A stretch of 64,000 nucleotides of DNA from Lachnospiraceae bacterium KH1T2 (GCA_900114405.1 FOSY01000003.1:186001-250000), one strand, 5' to 3'. Shown: positions 53,906 to 62,771, counted from the first letter of the stretch. Translations and numbers: made by a program. Notes: a model not told the origin generated them from the letters alone.

Positions 53906-54376
53906 ATGGAAGTAAATACCAGACTTTTCGGTAACGTTATAATTGAGGATGATCGCATAATAACATTCCCTAAGGGAATAGTGGGTTTTCCCGATATGAC
54001 GAAATTTGCACTTATGTATGATTCAGAAAAGTCAGATGGAAAATCTCTGCAATTTTTGGTATCATTAGATGAGCCTGAATTTTCACTTCCGGTGCTTGAT
54101 CCGCATATAGTGAGTCCTGAATATGATCCGGTAATAGAGGATGAGCTGATCATGCCGTTAGGAAAATTCGAAGAAGGAGCGCTTGTGCTTGTAACGGTAG
54201 CAGTTCCTCATGACCTGACAAAGATGACTGTGAATCTCATGGCGCCGATCATAATCGACATCGGTTCGAGAAAAGCAGCACAGATCATACTTAATGATGA
54301 TAGCTACCCGATTAAATTCCCTATATATGATATACTTGCACAGGCAAAAGAAAAGGCCGGAAAGGCGGGGGATTAA
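53906..54376 (+). CDS. fliW: Flagellar assembly factor FliW
   Basis: A 156-residue FliW with the characteristic start TRLFGNVIIEDDRIITFPKGIVGFPD and C-terminal ILNDDSYPIKFPIYDIL. It binds flagellin and, when free, sequesters CsrA, relieving translational repression of flagellin. CsrA is encoded immediately downstream. Confidence 0.96.
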   Translation: MEVNTRLFGNVIIEDDRIITFPKGIVGFPDMTKFALMYDSEKSDGKSLQFLVSLDEPEFSLPVLDPHIVSPEYDPVIEDELIMPLGKFEEGALVLVTVAVPHDLTKMTVNLMAPIIIDIGSRKAAQIILNDDSYPIKFPIYDILAQAKEKAGKAGD

Positions 54377-54598
54377 ATGCTGACTTTATCGAGGAAAAAA
54401 GGAGAGTCTCTGGTAATCAACAATAACATAGAGGTTACTGTGCTTGAGGTCAGAGGTGATCAGATTAAGCTTGGGATAAGTGCGCCCAAAGATGTTCCGA
54501 TATACCGTAAAGAGATTTATCTTGAGATACAGGAAGCTAATAAGCAGTCTCAGACGTTGAGTCCTGATACGGTGAATGCATTAAAAAATCTTTTATAA
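54377..54598 (+). CDS. csrA: Carbon storage regulator CsrA
   Basis: A 73-residue CsrA with LTLSRKKGESLVINNNIEVTVLEV and the APKDVPIYRKEIY RNA-binding strand. It binds GGA motifs in hairpin leaders, typically repressing hag translation. It starts one base after fliW ends, as expected for the FliW-CsrA pair. A terminator follows. Confidence 0.97.
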   Translation: MLTLSRKKGESLVINNNIEVTVLEVRGDQIKLGISAPKDVPIYRKEIYLEIQEANKQSQTLSPDTVNALKNLL

Positions 54599-54611
54599 AT
54601 CTTAAATTTTG

Positions 54612-54652
54612 ATAGCCCAAGGGTAAAAAGTCCCTTGGGCTATTATTTTTTG
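54612..54652 (+). terminator. Terminator after csrA
   Basis: A 12-bp perfect stem (54612-54623 with 54632-54643) and T-rich tail. The tail overlaps the -35 of the next sigma-28 promoter. Confidence 0.9.
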
Positions 54653-54669
54653 AGTACAATTGCCGATAT
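54643..54669 (+). promoter_or_regulatory. Probable sigma-28 promoter of flaG-fliD-fliS
   Basis: TTATTTTT (54643-54650), 11 bases, GCCGATAT (54662-54669). The -10 fits seven of eight consensus positions, the -35 about five. It would restart transcription right after the csrA terminator. Confidence 0.65.
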
Positions 54670-54758
54670 TTAACATGAAAGATATCGCCTATGCATGTGA
54701 GAAGGAACTCCGGCAGTGTGGTATGTTTTATTTTCGCAATCACAAGGAGGTGATAGGT

Positions 54759-55193
54759 GTGACAGCGGTTGAGAAGACTGGTAATATAACAGGTTATTCG
54801 GCAGGAAAGCCCGCAGAAAGTTCAGCGGTAAATGCTGTAACGGGAAATGTGGCACCGGAGGAGTTGAAGAAAACATCTAAGTCCACAGAAAAAGGAAGCG
54901 CAGGTGATGCGCAGGCTTCCGCTTCCGATGGGGCAGTGATAATATCTGAATCTCAAGGTAATTCTAAGACAGTAAATGAAGAGATAAGGAAGAGGATCGA
55001 GCAGATTAATAAAGAAATGATCGATCATTCTGAAGCTATATTTGGATTTCACGAGGATACAAATCGTGTAACGATAAAGATAGTCGATAAGTTTACGAAG
55101 GAAGTTATTAAAGAATACCCGCCGGAAAAAACGTTAGATATGCTGGCTAAAGTCTGGGAAATGGCTGGCATAATGGTAGACACAAAAAAATAA
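54759..55193 (+). CDS. flaG: Flagellar protein FlaG
   Basis: A 144-residue FlaG. The C-terminal domain with SEAIFGFHEDTNRVTIKIVDKFTKEVIKEYPPEKTLDMLAKVWEM is diagnostic; the N-terminal half is low-complexity. The start is GTG 54759, eight bases after AAGGAGG (54744-54750). FlaG modulates filament length or flexibility. It precedes fliD. Confidence 0.88.
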   Translation: MTAVEKTGNITGYSAGKPAESSAVNAVTGNVAPEELKKTSKSTEKGSAGDAQASASDGAVIISESQGNSKTVNEEIRKRIEQINKEMIDHSEAIFGFHEDTNRVTIKIVDKFTKEVIKEYPPEKTLDMLAKVWEMAGIMVDTKK

Positions 55194-55234
55194 ATTGATA
55201 TAGGCATTTAATGTGTCTAAACGGAGGATTTATT

Positions 55235-56782
55235 ATGTCAGATACATTAAGAATGACTGGATTGCTATCGGGTCTTGATACTACATCATTGGTATCGGCA
55301 CTCGTTTCTGTTAAAAGTGCAAAAATAACAAAGAAAAAGAACGAACAGACAAAATTAAGCTGGAAGCAGGAAAAGTGGGAGTCATTAAACTCTGAGATCT
55401 ACAGCTTCTTCAAAGGAAGTCTTGATAAATTTACAATGTCTACGGCATTTAATACAAAGGCTTCAAAGGTTGCAGACTCTAATGTTGCTACAGCGACAGC
55501 GGCTTCTACAGCAGTAGTGGGAACGCAGTCATTAGTAGTTAAATCTCTTGCGAAGTCTGCATATCTTACTGGTTCAGAAGTAAAAGACAGTACAGGTAAA
55601 AAACTTGCAGCAAATGCAACGCTTTCGGAGCTGGGATATGGCAGCGGAGGCTCTCTTAAAGTTACCGTCGGAGGTACTGAGCACACTGTAGATCTTTCAG
55701 GTTCGGATACACTTTCGGCTGTAGCTTCAAAGATAAAGGGCGCAACCGGCCTTAATGCAACATATGATGCAAATAATGGCAGATTCTTCATAAATGCATC
55801 TGAGTCAGGCGAAGAGCAGAACTTTACGATCGAAGACGGCACCGGAACATCCGGTCTTGCAGGCACACTTGGAATAAGTGTAGCGAGTGACGGAACGGCT
55901 GAAAGCGGAGCTTCATACATAGCCGGTTCTGATGCAAATATTATATTAAATGGCGCTGAATATACTTCTAAGTCAAATACATTTAATATAAATGGTCTTT
56001 CTATCACTGCAACAGGTGTATCAGCTTATGATGAATCAACAGGTACTTACAAAGAGACCAGCATAACTACAGATAAGGATATCGACAGTATCTATGATTC
56101 TATAGTGGACTTCCTCGATGAGTATAATTCTCTCATAAATAAGATGGATGCATTTTATAATGCAAAGGATTCCAGCGACTATGATATTCTTTCTTCGGAA
56201 GAGAAATCATCTATGTCTGATGATGAGATAGAGTCATGGGAGAAAAAGATAAAAGACGGACTTCTCAGAAGAGATGATACTCTTGACAATGTAAGAAGTC
56301 TGTTCACAAGCGCACTTTCAGAATTCAGCTATAAAAATAATGATGGTACTACATATACACTTTCGAGTTTCGGCATTAATACACTGAGCTATTTCAAAGC
56401 TGCCGATAATGAAAAGCATGCATATCATATAGATGGCAATGCTGATGACAGCGAAACATCAGGACTGGAAGATAAGCTCAGAGCAGCACTTGTCGATGAT
56501 CCGGAAAATGTGACTTCATTCTTTACGAAAATGGCACAGCAGTTCCGCACAAATCTCGATAAGAATATGACAGGTATCGCTAATACCAGAAGTAAGTATA
56601 AGGTATATAACGATAAAGAGCTTCAGACTGAATATGACGACATGACCAGTGAGATCAAGAAGATGGAAGATGCGCTTTCTGCACTGGAAGATAAGTACTA
56701 CGATCAGTTCGCAGCGATGGAGTCGGCATTGGCAAAGCTTCAGAGCAATCAGAATGCAGTTTCACAGCTCCTTTATATGTAA
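55235..56782 (+). CDS. fliD: Flagellar filament cap protein FliD (HAP2)
   Basis: A 515-residue FliD. It has the N-terminal coiled segment LLSGLDTTSLVSALVSVKSAKITKKKNEQTKLSWKQEKWESLNSEIYSF, a variable middle, and the C-terminal coiled coil (DDMTSEIKKMEDALSALEDKYYDQFAAMESALAKLQSNQNAVSQLL). It caps the filament and promotes flagellin assembly. The start ATG 55235 follows ACGGAGGA (55221-55228). Confidence 0.95.
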   Translation: MSDTLRMTGLLSGLDTTSLVSALVSVKSAKITKKKNEQTKLSWKQEKWESLNSEIYSFFKGSLDKFTMSTAFNTKASKVADSNVATATAASTAVVGTQSLVVKSLAKSAYLTGSEVKDSTGKKLAANATLSELGYGSGGSLKVTVGGTEHTVDLSGSDTLSAVASKIKGATGLNATYDANNGRFFINASESGEEQNFTIEDGTGTSGLAGTLGISVASDGTAESGASYIAGSDANIILNGAEYTSKSNTFNINGLSITATGVSAYDESTGTYKETSITTDKDIDSIYDSIVDFLDEYNSLINKMDAFYNAKDSSDYDILSSEEKSSMSDDEIESWEKKIKDGLLRRDDTLDNVRSLFTSALSEFSYKNNDGTTYTLSSFGINTLSYFKAADNEKHAYHIDGNADDSETSGLEDKLRAALVDDPENVTSFFTKMAQQFRTNLDKNMTGIANTRSKYKVYNDKELQTEYDDMTSEIKKMEDALSALEDKYYDQFAAMESALAKLQSNQNAVSQLLYM

Positions 56783-56830
56783 TGTTTAACTTGATTTATC
56801 ATTATTCAAGAGAGTTTGAGGTGGGGTACG

Positions 56831-57238
56831 ATGTTAGCACAACAGGTATATGAACGATACGGAAAGAACAGAATTTTAACAGCAACTCCTGCGGAGCTTA
56901 CATTGATGCTCTATGACGGCTGTTTGAAATTCATAAATATGGCTATCAGTGCCGTAGATGAAAATGATGTAGAAAGAGCTCACAATAATATCAGAAAAGC
57001 TGAACGCATCATTGATGAGTTTCAGGCAACCCTGGATCATAAGTATCAGGTAGCAGAAGATTTTGACAGAATTTATGTATATGTTAAACGCAGACTTGTA
57101 GAGGCAAATCTGAAAAAGGACAGAGATATCCTTGATGAATGTGCCGAGCATGTCAGATCATTAAGAGATACATGGCGTGAAGTGATGAGAAAAGCCGGGA
57201 ATGGGTCTTCGAACGGCAGAATGGCAGGTGAAGCATGA
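56831..57238 (+). CDS. fliS: Flagellar export chaperone FliS
   Basis: A 135-residue helical chaperone with AQQVYERYGKNRILTATPAELTLMLYDGCLKFI, a clear FliS signature. It binds flagellin C-termini before export. ATG 56831 is taken, because GAGGTGGGG lies just before it. It overlaps the following gene by ATGA. Confidence 0.94.
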   Translation: MLAQQVYERYGKNRILTATPAELTLMLYDGCLKFINMAISAVDENDVERAHNNIRKAERIIDEFQATLDHKYQVAEDFDRIYVYVKRRLVEANLKKDRDILDECAEHVRSLRDTWREVMRKAGNGSSNGRMAGEA

Positions 57239-57714
57239 ACGATTCCTATATTTCAATTCTGATCGATAGTATGATAGAAAAATCAAAAACTTTAGATGAA
57301 GTAATTGAAAGGGATCGGGAGCAGACTGAGCTTATTGAGGCAGAAACCCCGGATCTTGATGCGCTGAAAGATAATTTTGACGCCATCGGAGCGCTTGCGA
57401 AGAAAATTTCAAAGCTTGATGATGGTTTTGAAGTTGTTTATGAAAAAGTAAAAGACGAGATACTCAATAATAAAGAAGCTCATAAAAGTGAGATAGAGAG
57501 ACTTAAAGAGCTTGTTTACGAAGTTACGGAAAAAGCAGTTAAGGTTCAGACAACAGAGATAAGAAATAAGCAGGCAGTCACGGAAATGTTTACACGCGCC
57601 AGACGAAATATCGGTTCAAGGCGAAGTGCAGTCAATGCGCTTAATCAATACAAGCACGTCATGGGAAAGGCTGAGATGCAGACACAGCCGTATTTCCTTG
57701 ACAGGAGACATTGA
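57235..57714 (+). CDS. Probable FliT/FlgN-type flagellar chaperone
   Basis: A 159-residue, almost entirely helical and charged protein predicted to form a long coiled coil. Sequence identity to FliT is not obvious, but size, helicity and position after fliS, translationally coupled (ATGA), match FliT, the FliD chaperone. Assignment is by context. It ends the flagellar block at a terminator. Confidence 0.6.
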   Translation: MNDSYISILIDSMIEKSKTLDEVIERDREQTELIEAETPDLDALKDNFDAIGALAKKISKLDDGFEVVYEKVKDEILNNKEAHKSEIERLKELVYEVTEKAVKVQTTEIRNKQAVTEMFTRARRNIGSRRSAVNALNQYKHVMGKAEMQTQPYFLDRRH

Positions 57715-57734
57715 CCTGACTATAAAAAGATTTA

Positions 57735-57767
57735 GAGAAGAGCGGAAGTACACCCGCTCTTCTTTTA
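57735..57767 (+). terminator. Terminator of the flagellar operon
   Basis: Perfect 9-bp GC-rich stem (57737-57745 with 57754-57762) followed by TTTTATTTTT. Confidence 0.93.
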
Positions 57768-57783
57768 TTTTTAACAATGTTTA

Positions 57784-57792
57784 TGTTATACT
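57784..57792 (+). promoter_or_regulatory. Extended -10 promoter candidate before the wzy-like gene
   Basis: TG-T-TATACT at 57784-57792 makes an extended -10. No matching -35 is clear. Position 48 bp before the next start codon fits. Confidence 0.45.
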
Positions 57793-57840
57793 GTAATAGC
57801 TTATGGCGAAACTATTTTTTTACAGGAGAGAGAAAATAAA

Positions 57841-59535
57841 ATGAGTGCAAATCTGAAGAACGCAGGGAATAAAGTAAAAGAATTCCTTTCAGCGCGTTTC
57901 ATCAAAGAATCACTTGGAATCTATCTGTTTCTTATGTTTGTGATATATCCTCTTTATTATGAAGAGAAGTATTTTAACATGGGAGAGGCCAAGTGGCATT
58001 TTTTCAGAACTGTGACATATTTCCTTCAGGGAGATGAAGGACAGTTCCAGTTCCCGGGGGCTATGATCTTTTTACTGGCATTTTTCTGCTGGTATCTATA
58101 TGACATGTTTGCCAATGGAAGGGCAAAGGAGTTCATCGATTTTAAGAAAACATCGATCACGGACTGGTTTGTGCTGGGCTATTTTGTCATAAACCTGATC
58201 TCATCGATCATCACACCGTATAAAAACCTTCCGGAACCTTCCGGAGTAGTGCTTGAGCCGGCGCAGTACAATGTGCTCGGCGGATACAGCGGATGGTACA
58301 TGGGACTTATCGCACAGATCGCTTTTGTGCTTTTATACTACTTTGTATCACGTTTCTGGAGATGGGACAGCTTTATGCTGGTTCTCTACCTTGCAGCATC
58401 TGCATTGGTATTCTTCTTCGGCGTTATCAACCGTTTCCAGATCGACCCGCTTGGAATGTATCAGGATCTTGATCAGATGTACGTTGAAATGTTCCTTTCT
58501 ACACTTGGTCAGGCTACATGGTATTCAAGCTACGTTGCAGAGCTGTTCCCAATAGGTCTTTTCGTTTATTGGTATGCTGAGAAGCCGCTTATCCGTAAGT
58601 TTGCTTTCGCATATGTAGCACTTGGCTTCATGACGATCATCACACAGGGTTCTGATAGTGCTATCTACGCTTTGGTTGCATTTATTTCAGCGCTGTTTTA
58701 TTTCTCATTCAGAGAGAATAAATATATGCTTCGTTGGATGGAGATCATCCTTATAATGCTCTTCTCATGGAGATTTATAGGTATCATGCAGACACTTTCA
58801 CCGGATGCTGCAGTTAACACGGGTGATCTTATGATGTTCATATCAAAGAGCCCTATCATTTGGATACCGGTGATCGCACTTGCTGCTGCATACTACTTCA
58901 TCCGTAAAGCTGCTAATGCAGGCAAGCTCAACTTCACAGAGCTTCTTGTCCTTAGAAAAGTCTACTTCGGACTTCTCATAGCAGGACTTGCAGGCGCAAT
59001 AGTTTATATCGTGCTTAACTCATGTGGTATGCTTCCGCCATCACTTTCAAGTGATAACTGGTATCTCCTCTTCAATGACAGATGGGGTTCAAACCGAGGA
59101 GGTACATGGAGAGTAGCCGTTGATTCATTCATAAGGACTTTGCATGATGATCCGGCACGCTTTTTCTTTGGAGCAGGCCCTGACGGCTTCTTCAATACAG
59201 TATATATCTACCACTCAGATTTCCTTACAAATCAGTGGGGTGAAGGCACTATCCTTACATGTGCTCATAATGAATTTATGAATGAATTCCTTAATGCAGG
59301 TCTTCTTGGCGGAATTGCCTATGCAGGCATCTTCATCAGTGCGGTAGTACACTTTGCAAAACGATCAAAGACAACACCTGAGGTTATCGCACCGATCATG
59401 TGCATCGTTGCATACATGGCTCATAATTTCTTCTGCTATCAGCAGATAATCTGTACACCGGTAATATTTATCATAATCGGTGCCGGTGAATGCCTTTCAA
59501 GAGAAGGACTTAAAGCAATCTGGGAGGAAGGATGA
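57841..59535 (+). CDS. O-antigen ligase/polymerase-like (Wzy) membrane protein
   Basis: A 564-residue protein with about twelve hydrophobic segments. The large loop ends with FFGAGPDGFFNTVYIY, then CAHNEFMNEFLNAGLLGGIAYAGIF, the signature of the O-antigen ligase/Wzy_C domain. It probably polymerises or transfers a surface glycan. The gene is coupled to glf by overlap or near overlap. Its distance from the glycan cluster (18 kb) is notable. Confidence 0.88.
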   Translation: MSANLKNAGNKVKEFLSARFIKESLGIYLFLMFVIYPLYYEEKYFNMGEAKWHFFRTVTYFLQGDEGQFQFPGAMIFLLAFFCWYLYDMFANGRAKEFIDFKKTSITDWFVLGYFVINLISSIITPYKNLPEPSGVVLEPAQYNVLGGYSGWYMGLIAQIAFVLLYYFVSRFWRWDSFMLVLYLAASALVFFFGVINRFQIDPLGMYQDLDQMYVEMFLSTLGQATWYSSYVAELFPIGLFVYWYAEKPLIRKFAFAYVALGFMTIITQGSDSAIYALVAFISALFYFSFRENKYMLRWMEIILIMLFSWRFIGIMQTLSPDAAVNTGDLMMFISKSPIIWIPVIALAAAYYFIRKAANAGKLNFTELLVLRKVYFGLLIAGLAGAIVYIVLNSCGMLPPSLSSDNWYLLFNDRWGSNRGGTWRVAVDSFIRTLHDDPARFFFGAGPDGFFNTVYIYHSDFLTNQWGEGTILTCAHNEFMNEFLNAGLLGGIAYAGIFISAVVHFAKRSKTTPEVIAPIMCIVAYMAHNFFCYQQIICTPVIFIIIGAGECLSREGLKAIWEEG

Positions 59536-59537
59536 TA

Positions 59538-60662
59538 ATGTACGATTATTTAATAGTAGGCGCAGGACTTTATGGCGCCGTATTTGCAAATAAGGCTATA
59601 GAAGCCGGTAAGACATGTCTTGTGATCGACAAGAGAGCAAATATCGCAGGAAATATCTATACAGAGAAGCAGCATGGGATAAATGTGCATAAGTATGGTG
59701 CGCATATATTCCATACTGATAATAAAGAGGTCTGGGACTACGTTAACTCATTTGCTGAGTTCAACCGCTATACAAACTCACCGGTTGCCAGATATAAGGA
59801 TCAGCTTTACAATCTTCCTTTTAATATGAACACTTTCCATGAGCTTTGGGGAGTTGTCACACCGGAAGAGGCTAAGGCTGAGATCGCCCGCCAGACTGCT
59901 GAGGCGGCCAAGAGCATAAGCGAGCCTAAAAACCTTGAGGAGCAGGCACTTCTCCTTGGCGGTAAGGATATCTATGAGAAGCTTATAAAAGGATATACAG
60001 AGAAGCAGTGGGGACGCAGAGCGACAGAGCTTCCGGCATTTATCATCAAGCGTCTTCCGTTCAGATTTATCTATGATAATAACTACTTCAATGATAAATA
60101 TCAGGGAATCCCTGTAGGCGGCTACACAGACATGATAAAGAATATGCTCTGCGGAGCTGATGTGCTTACAAACACAGACTTCTATGAGCATAAGGAAGAG
60201 CTTATGAAGAAGGCTTCTAAGGTCATCTTCACAGGACTTATCGATGAGTATTTCGGATATTCTCTCGGCGAGCTTGAGTACAGAAGTCTTAGATTTGAGA
60301 CAGAGACTATGGATACAGACAGCTTCCAGGGAAATGCTGTAGTGAACTACACAGAGTACGAGATCCCATATACAAGGATAATCGAGCATAAGTTCTTCGA
60401 GGAATTTGGTTCAGCACCTAAGAATTCAGAAGAGGGTAAGACTATAGTCACACGTGAGTACCCGGCTGAGTGGAAGAGAGGCGACGAGCCATACTATCCT
60501 GTAAATAACGAAAAGAACAACGCTCTTTACGAGAAGTATAGAGAACTCGCTGAAAAAGAAGAAAATGTATTCTTTGGCGGAAGACTTGGTAAATATCGTT
60601 ACTATGATATGGATGATGTCATCGCAGATGCTCTTAACGATGCGAAAGAACTTATAAAATAA
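59538..60662 (+). CDS. glf: UDP-galactopyranose mutase
   Basis: A 374-residue flavoprotein. FAD-binding motif GAGLYG at residues 8-13 (MYDYLIVGAGLYGA), then NIAGNIYTEKQHGINVHKYGAHIFHT, which carries the substrate-binding histidine, and GYTEKQWGRRATELP. It converts UDP-galactopyranose to UDP-galactofuranose. ATG 59538 starts the family-typical MYDYLIVG and is spaced well from GGAGG; ATG 59532 is also possible. It implies galactofuranose in a surface glycan. Confidence 0.96.
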   Translation: MYDYLIVGAGLYGAVFANKAIEAGKTCLVIDKRANIAGNIYTEKQHGINVHKYGAHIFHTDNKEVWDYVNSFAEFNRYTNSPVARYKDQLYNLPFNMNTFHELWGVVTPEEAKAEIARQTAEAAKSISEPKNLEEQALLLGGKDIYEKLIKGYTEKQWGRRATELPAFIIKRLPFRFIYDNNYFNDKYQGIPVGGYTDMIKNMLCGADVLTNTDFYEHKEELMKKASKVIFTGLIDEYFGYSLGELEYRSLRFETETMDTDSFQGNAVVNYTEYEIPYTRIIEHKFFEEFGSAPKNSEEGKTIVTREYPAEWKRGDEPYYPVNNEKNNALYEKYRELAEKEENVFFGGRLGKYRYYDMDDVIADALNDAKELIK

Positions 60663-60668
60663 AAAAGA

Positions 60669-60707
60669 AAACCTGAAGACTGCTCGCAATCTTCAGGTTT
60701 TTTTTTT
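60669..60707. terminator. Terminator after glf
   Basis: An 11-bp stem (60669-60679 with 60690-60700) with a T-run of about ten. An A-run on the other side means it could also serve the convergent minus-strand gene. Confidence 0.92.
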
Positions 60708-60716
60708 CTTTGTTTA

Positions 60717-62009
60717 TCAGCAATAATTGTTAAAAAGCATTCCGGTGTACATGCTTGTCATATAAGGATTTGCGAAATTGACACCGGGCTTTTTGTAACA
60801 AACTAATTTCTGATTGGTATACTTCATTGGATCTATCGCAATTTCCTCGGATTTATCTACAAGTGAATTTATAAATTCCTGCAGCGGGTCAAGATTATTT
60901 TCGGATTCGCTGCCGGAAATATATTTATTTAGCTGCTCATCATCGATGGCTATCGTTCCGTCATTTTGAACATTAAGACCGAAAGAATCAAAAGCTCTTG
61001 AATAATGAAGCGACATACGGTTGAGTTCGCGCATTATCTTGTGTGAGCCATTGTAATTATTGGTAGCTTCGGCAGCCTTCTTGATAAAGTCATTATAAGC
61101 GCCGGCAAGATGATTTATATTGTAAGTCATCGCATCGAGATCTGCCTTAAGTCCTATATTGACAGTTCTGTCTTCGGTCGGCTGCTTAAGAGTCAGCTCA
61201 AATGTACGGTTGACCGTGAATGTATTTGAGTATGACTGGTGCGGGCTTCCGTTGATCGAGAAAAGAGCGTTGGAAGCTTCGTGTGTGAGGTTATTTAGCC
61301 CATAGCTGGCAACAGCGCCGGATTTGCGGCTGGTGTTGTCGTCAGATATTACAAATGCAGGTTTGCCGTTTACAGTTTTACCGGTATTAGTTCCTTCTAT
61401 CCTGATGTAGCTTGTATCAGGTGAGTCATTTACTACAGAAGACTTAAGTCCTACATTAGAGCGGTCAAGAAGCCGCGATATCCTGTTTAATATATTGACG
61501 TTCGTGTCAGTTGAAGATACATTGAACTGGAATTCGTAGTCTGTATCATTGATCTTAAGATCAAAAGAATAAGCTCCGGGTTCCAGCGCATATTCGTTGT
61601 TTGGTACTGAGATGCCTTCGTTTATCTGACCGGAAGCGAGCTTTTCGACACTGATGTTAAAGGATGTATCATTGGATGATTCTGCTGATCCGATATACTT
61701 GGCAAGAACATAATTTTCGTCGTCTGATGAGGCGATCTTTTGGTCGAGGATACTCGTCGAGTAGTCTGAAACCATAGAATTGATCGCTTTTTGAAGCTCT
61801 CGCGCATCTTCCTTAAGTCTGACTGCGTAATCCTGTGCAGCACCGGTTCTGTCAAGCATGTATAAAGGCGCATCCTTCGACTTTTGAACGATACTGTTAT
61901 AGACTTCTCTGAGTTCGTCTTTCTGGTGGACTTCAGTATGCAAGTGTTCATTGGGGACGAAATCGGCAAAAGTGTTGTTGAGTAACGAGGTAAGTGTGAA
62001 AGCCGTCAT
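60717..62009 (-). CDS. FliD-like (flagellar cap-like) protein, minus strand
   Basis: A 430-residue protein. The central part resembles the flagellin/FliD hook region: FNISVEKLASGQINEG, then YEFQFNVSSTDTNVNILNRISRLLDRS, and TSYIRIEGTNTGKT. A C-terminal helical section (residues 290-430) ends with an isolated cysteine. It is much shorter than the FliD encoded at 55.2 kb and lacks its N-terminal LSGLDT segment. A strong AGGAGG precedes the ATG. Could be a second cap, an adhesin or a flagellar accessory; not recognised beyond this. Confidence 0.6.
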   Translation of the reverse strand: MTAFTLTSLLNNTFADFVPNEHLHTEVHQKDELREVYNSIVQKSKDAPLYMLDRTGAAQDYAVRLKEDARELQKAINSMVSDYSTSILDQKIASSDDENYVLAKYIGSAESSNDTSFNISVEKLASGQINEGISVPNNEYALEPGAYSFDLKINDTDYEFQFNVSSTDTNVNILNRISRLLDRSNVGLKSSVVNDSPDTSYIRIEGTNTGKTVNGKPAFVISDDNTSRKSGAVASYGLNNLTHEASNALFSINGSPHQSYSNTFTVNRTFELTLKQPTEDRTVNIGLKADLDAMTYNINHLAGAYNDFIKKAAEATNNYNGSHKIMRELNRMSLHYSRAFDSFGLNVQNDGTIAIDDEQLNKYISGSESENNLDPLQEFINSLVDKSEEIAIDPMKYTNQKLVCYKKPGVNFANPYMTSMYTGMLFNNYC

Positions 62010-62219
62010 CCTGCGCCTCCTTTCCTGACAGATTTTTGTCCGTCGATGGACCGGTAAAACTATTCTAATAAGTATAATTTATCATCTGGAGAGACAGAAT
62101 AGAATTAAAAATGTATAAATTCTGTATACAAATGCGAAAAAGTTTATTATTTTTAAAATAATGATATTGCAAAGGATTATTCGAGTGTTTATAATACCGT
62201 ATTGCATAAACAAAATTAA

Positions 62220-62248
62220 TTGACGTTGACATTTATTTGTGTTATATT
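62220..62248 (+). promoter_or_regulatory. Promoter of rpmG-secE-nusG-rplK-rplA
   Basis: TTGACG (62220-62225), 17 bp, TATATT (62243-62248). An overlapping TTGACA at 62226-62231 lies too close to that -10. The region from 62010 to 62219 contains nothing else I recognise beyond a short GTCC/GGAC hairpin near 62037-62051. Confidence 0.7.
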
Positions 62249-62259
62249 TAGTTAGCATT

Positions 62260-62281
62260 AAGAGGCAAGCCTCTTTTTTTT
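62260..62281 (+). terminator. Promoter-proximal attenuator-like hairpin before rpmG
   Basis: A compact stem AAGAGG/CCTCTT (62260-62265 with 62270-62275), CAAG loop, and a continuous T-run to 62281. It begins only about five bases after the expected transcription start. It looks like a terminator at the 5' end of the transcript and may set basal expression of the downstream ribosomal genes. Confidence 0.75.
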
Positions 62282-62312
62282 ATGCCAATTTAATGGATTT
62301 GGAGGAATAATC

Positions 62313-62462
62313 ATGCGTACAAGAATTACACTTGGCTGCACAGAGTGCAAGAATCGTAACTACAATACGACAAAGGATAAGAAGACTCATCCTGAAAGAA
62401 TGGAAATCAAGAAGTATTGTAAGTTCTGTAAGACACATACTCTTCACAAGGAGACAAAATAA
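62313..62462 (+). CDS. rpmG: Ribosomal protein L33 (bL33)
   Basis: A 49-residue zinc-ribbon L33: [17 protein letters not shown] with C9 and C12, then [15 protein letters not shown] with C36 and C39. The four cysteines mark the zinc-containing (C+) form. RBS GGAGGA (62301-62306). First gene of the rpmG-secE-nusG-rplK-rplA unit. Confidence 0.96.
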   Translation: MRTRITLGCTECKNRNYNTTKDKKTHPERMEIKKYCKFCKTHTLHKETK

Positions 62463-62493
62463 GTCGTTCTGACGGAAAGATGAGGTTTGATCG

Positions 62494-62730
62494 ATGAGTG
62501 ATTCTGCAAACAATACTGTAGCAACAAAGGCTGCAGGCAAAACGGGAAACTCTGCTACACCCTCATTCTGGACAGGTATCAAGGCTGAGCTTAAGAAGAT
62601 CGTATGGCCAGATAAACCTACACTTATGAAACAGACTTCAGCTGTTGTCGCTGTTTCAATTGTTATCGGGGCAATCATCGCAGTACTCGACAGAGTAGTG
62701 CTTTATGTTGTTAACCTGATACTTAAGTAA
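62494..62730 (+). CDS. secE: Preprotein translocase subunit SecE
   Basis: A 78-residue SecE with one C-terminal membrane segment (about 50-75) and the KAELKKIVWPDKPTLMKQTSAVVAVS motif. It is the small essential subunit of the SecYEG channel. Located between rpmG and nusG, the standard arrangement. Confidence 0.95.
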   Translation: MSDSANNTVATKAAGKTGNSATPSFWTGIKAELKKIVWPDKPTLMKQTSAVVAVSIVIGAIIAVLDRVVLYVVNLILK

Positions 62731-62771
62731 TGGAAGTAATACAGCAGTTTTAAATGAGTGAAAGGATATCT

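Noticed and set aside
55399..56007. 202-codon minus-strand open frame inside fliD
   Set aside because: Shadow created by alanine/serine-rich codons of fliD; Pro/Val/Ser repeats and no start signals.
59778..60389. 203-codon minus-strand open frame inside glf
   Set aside because: Antisense to a strongly conserved enzyme; no ribosome binding site or known motif.
62037..62090. Sigma-28 promoter for the FliD-like minus-strand gene
   Set aside because: A GATGATAA on the minus strand resembles the -10, but the matching -35 at 11-bp spacing is absent.
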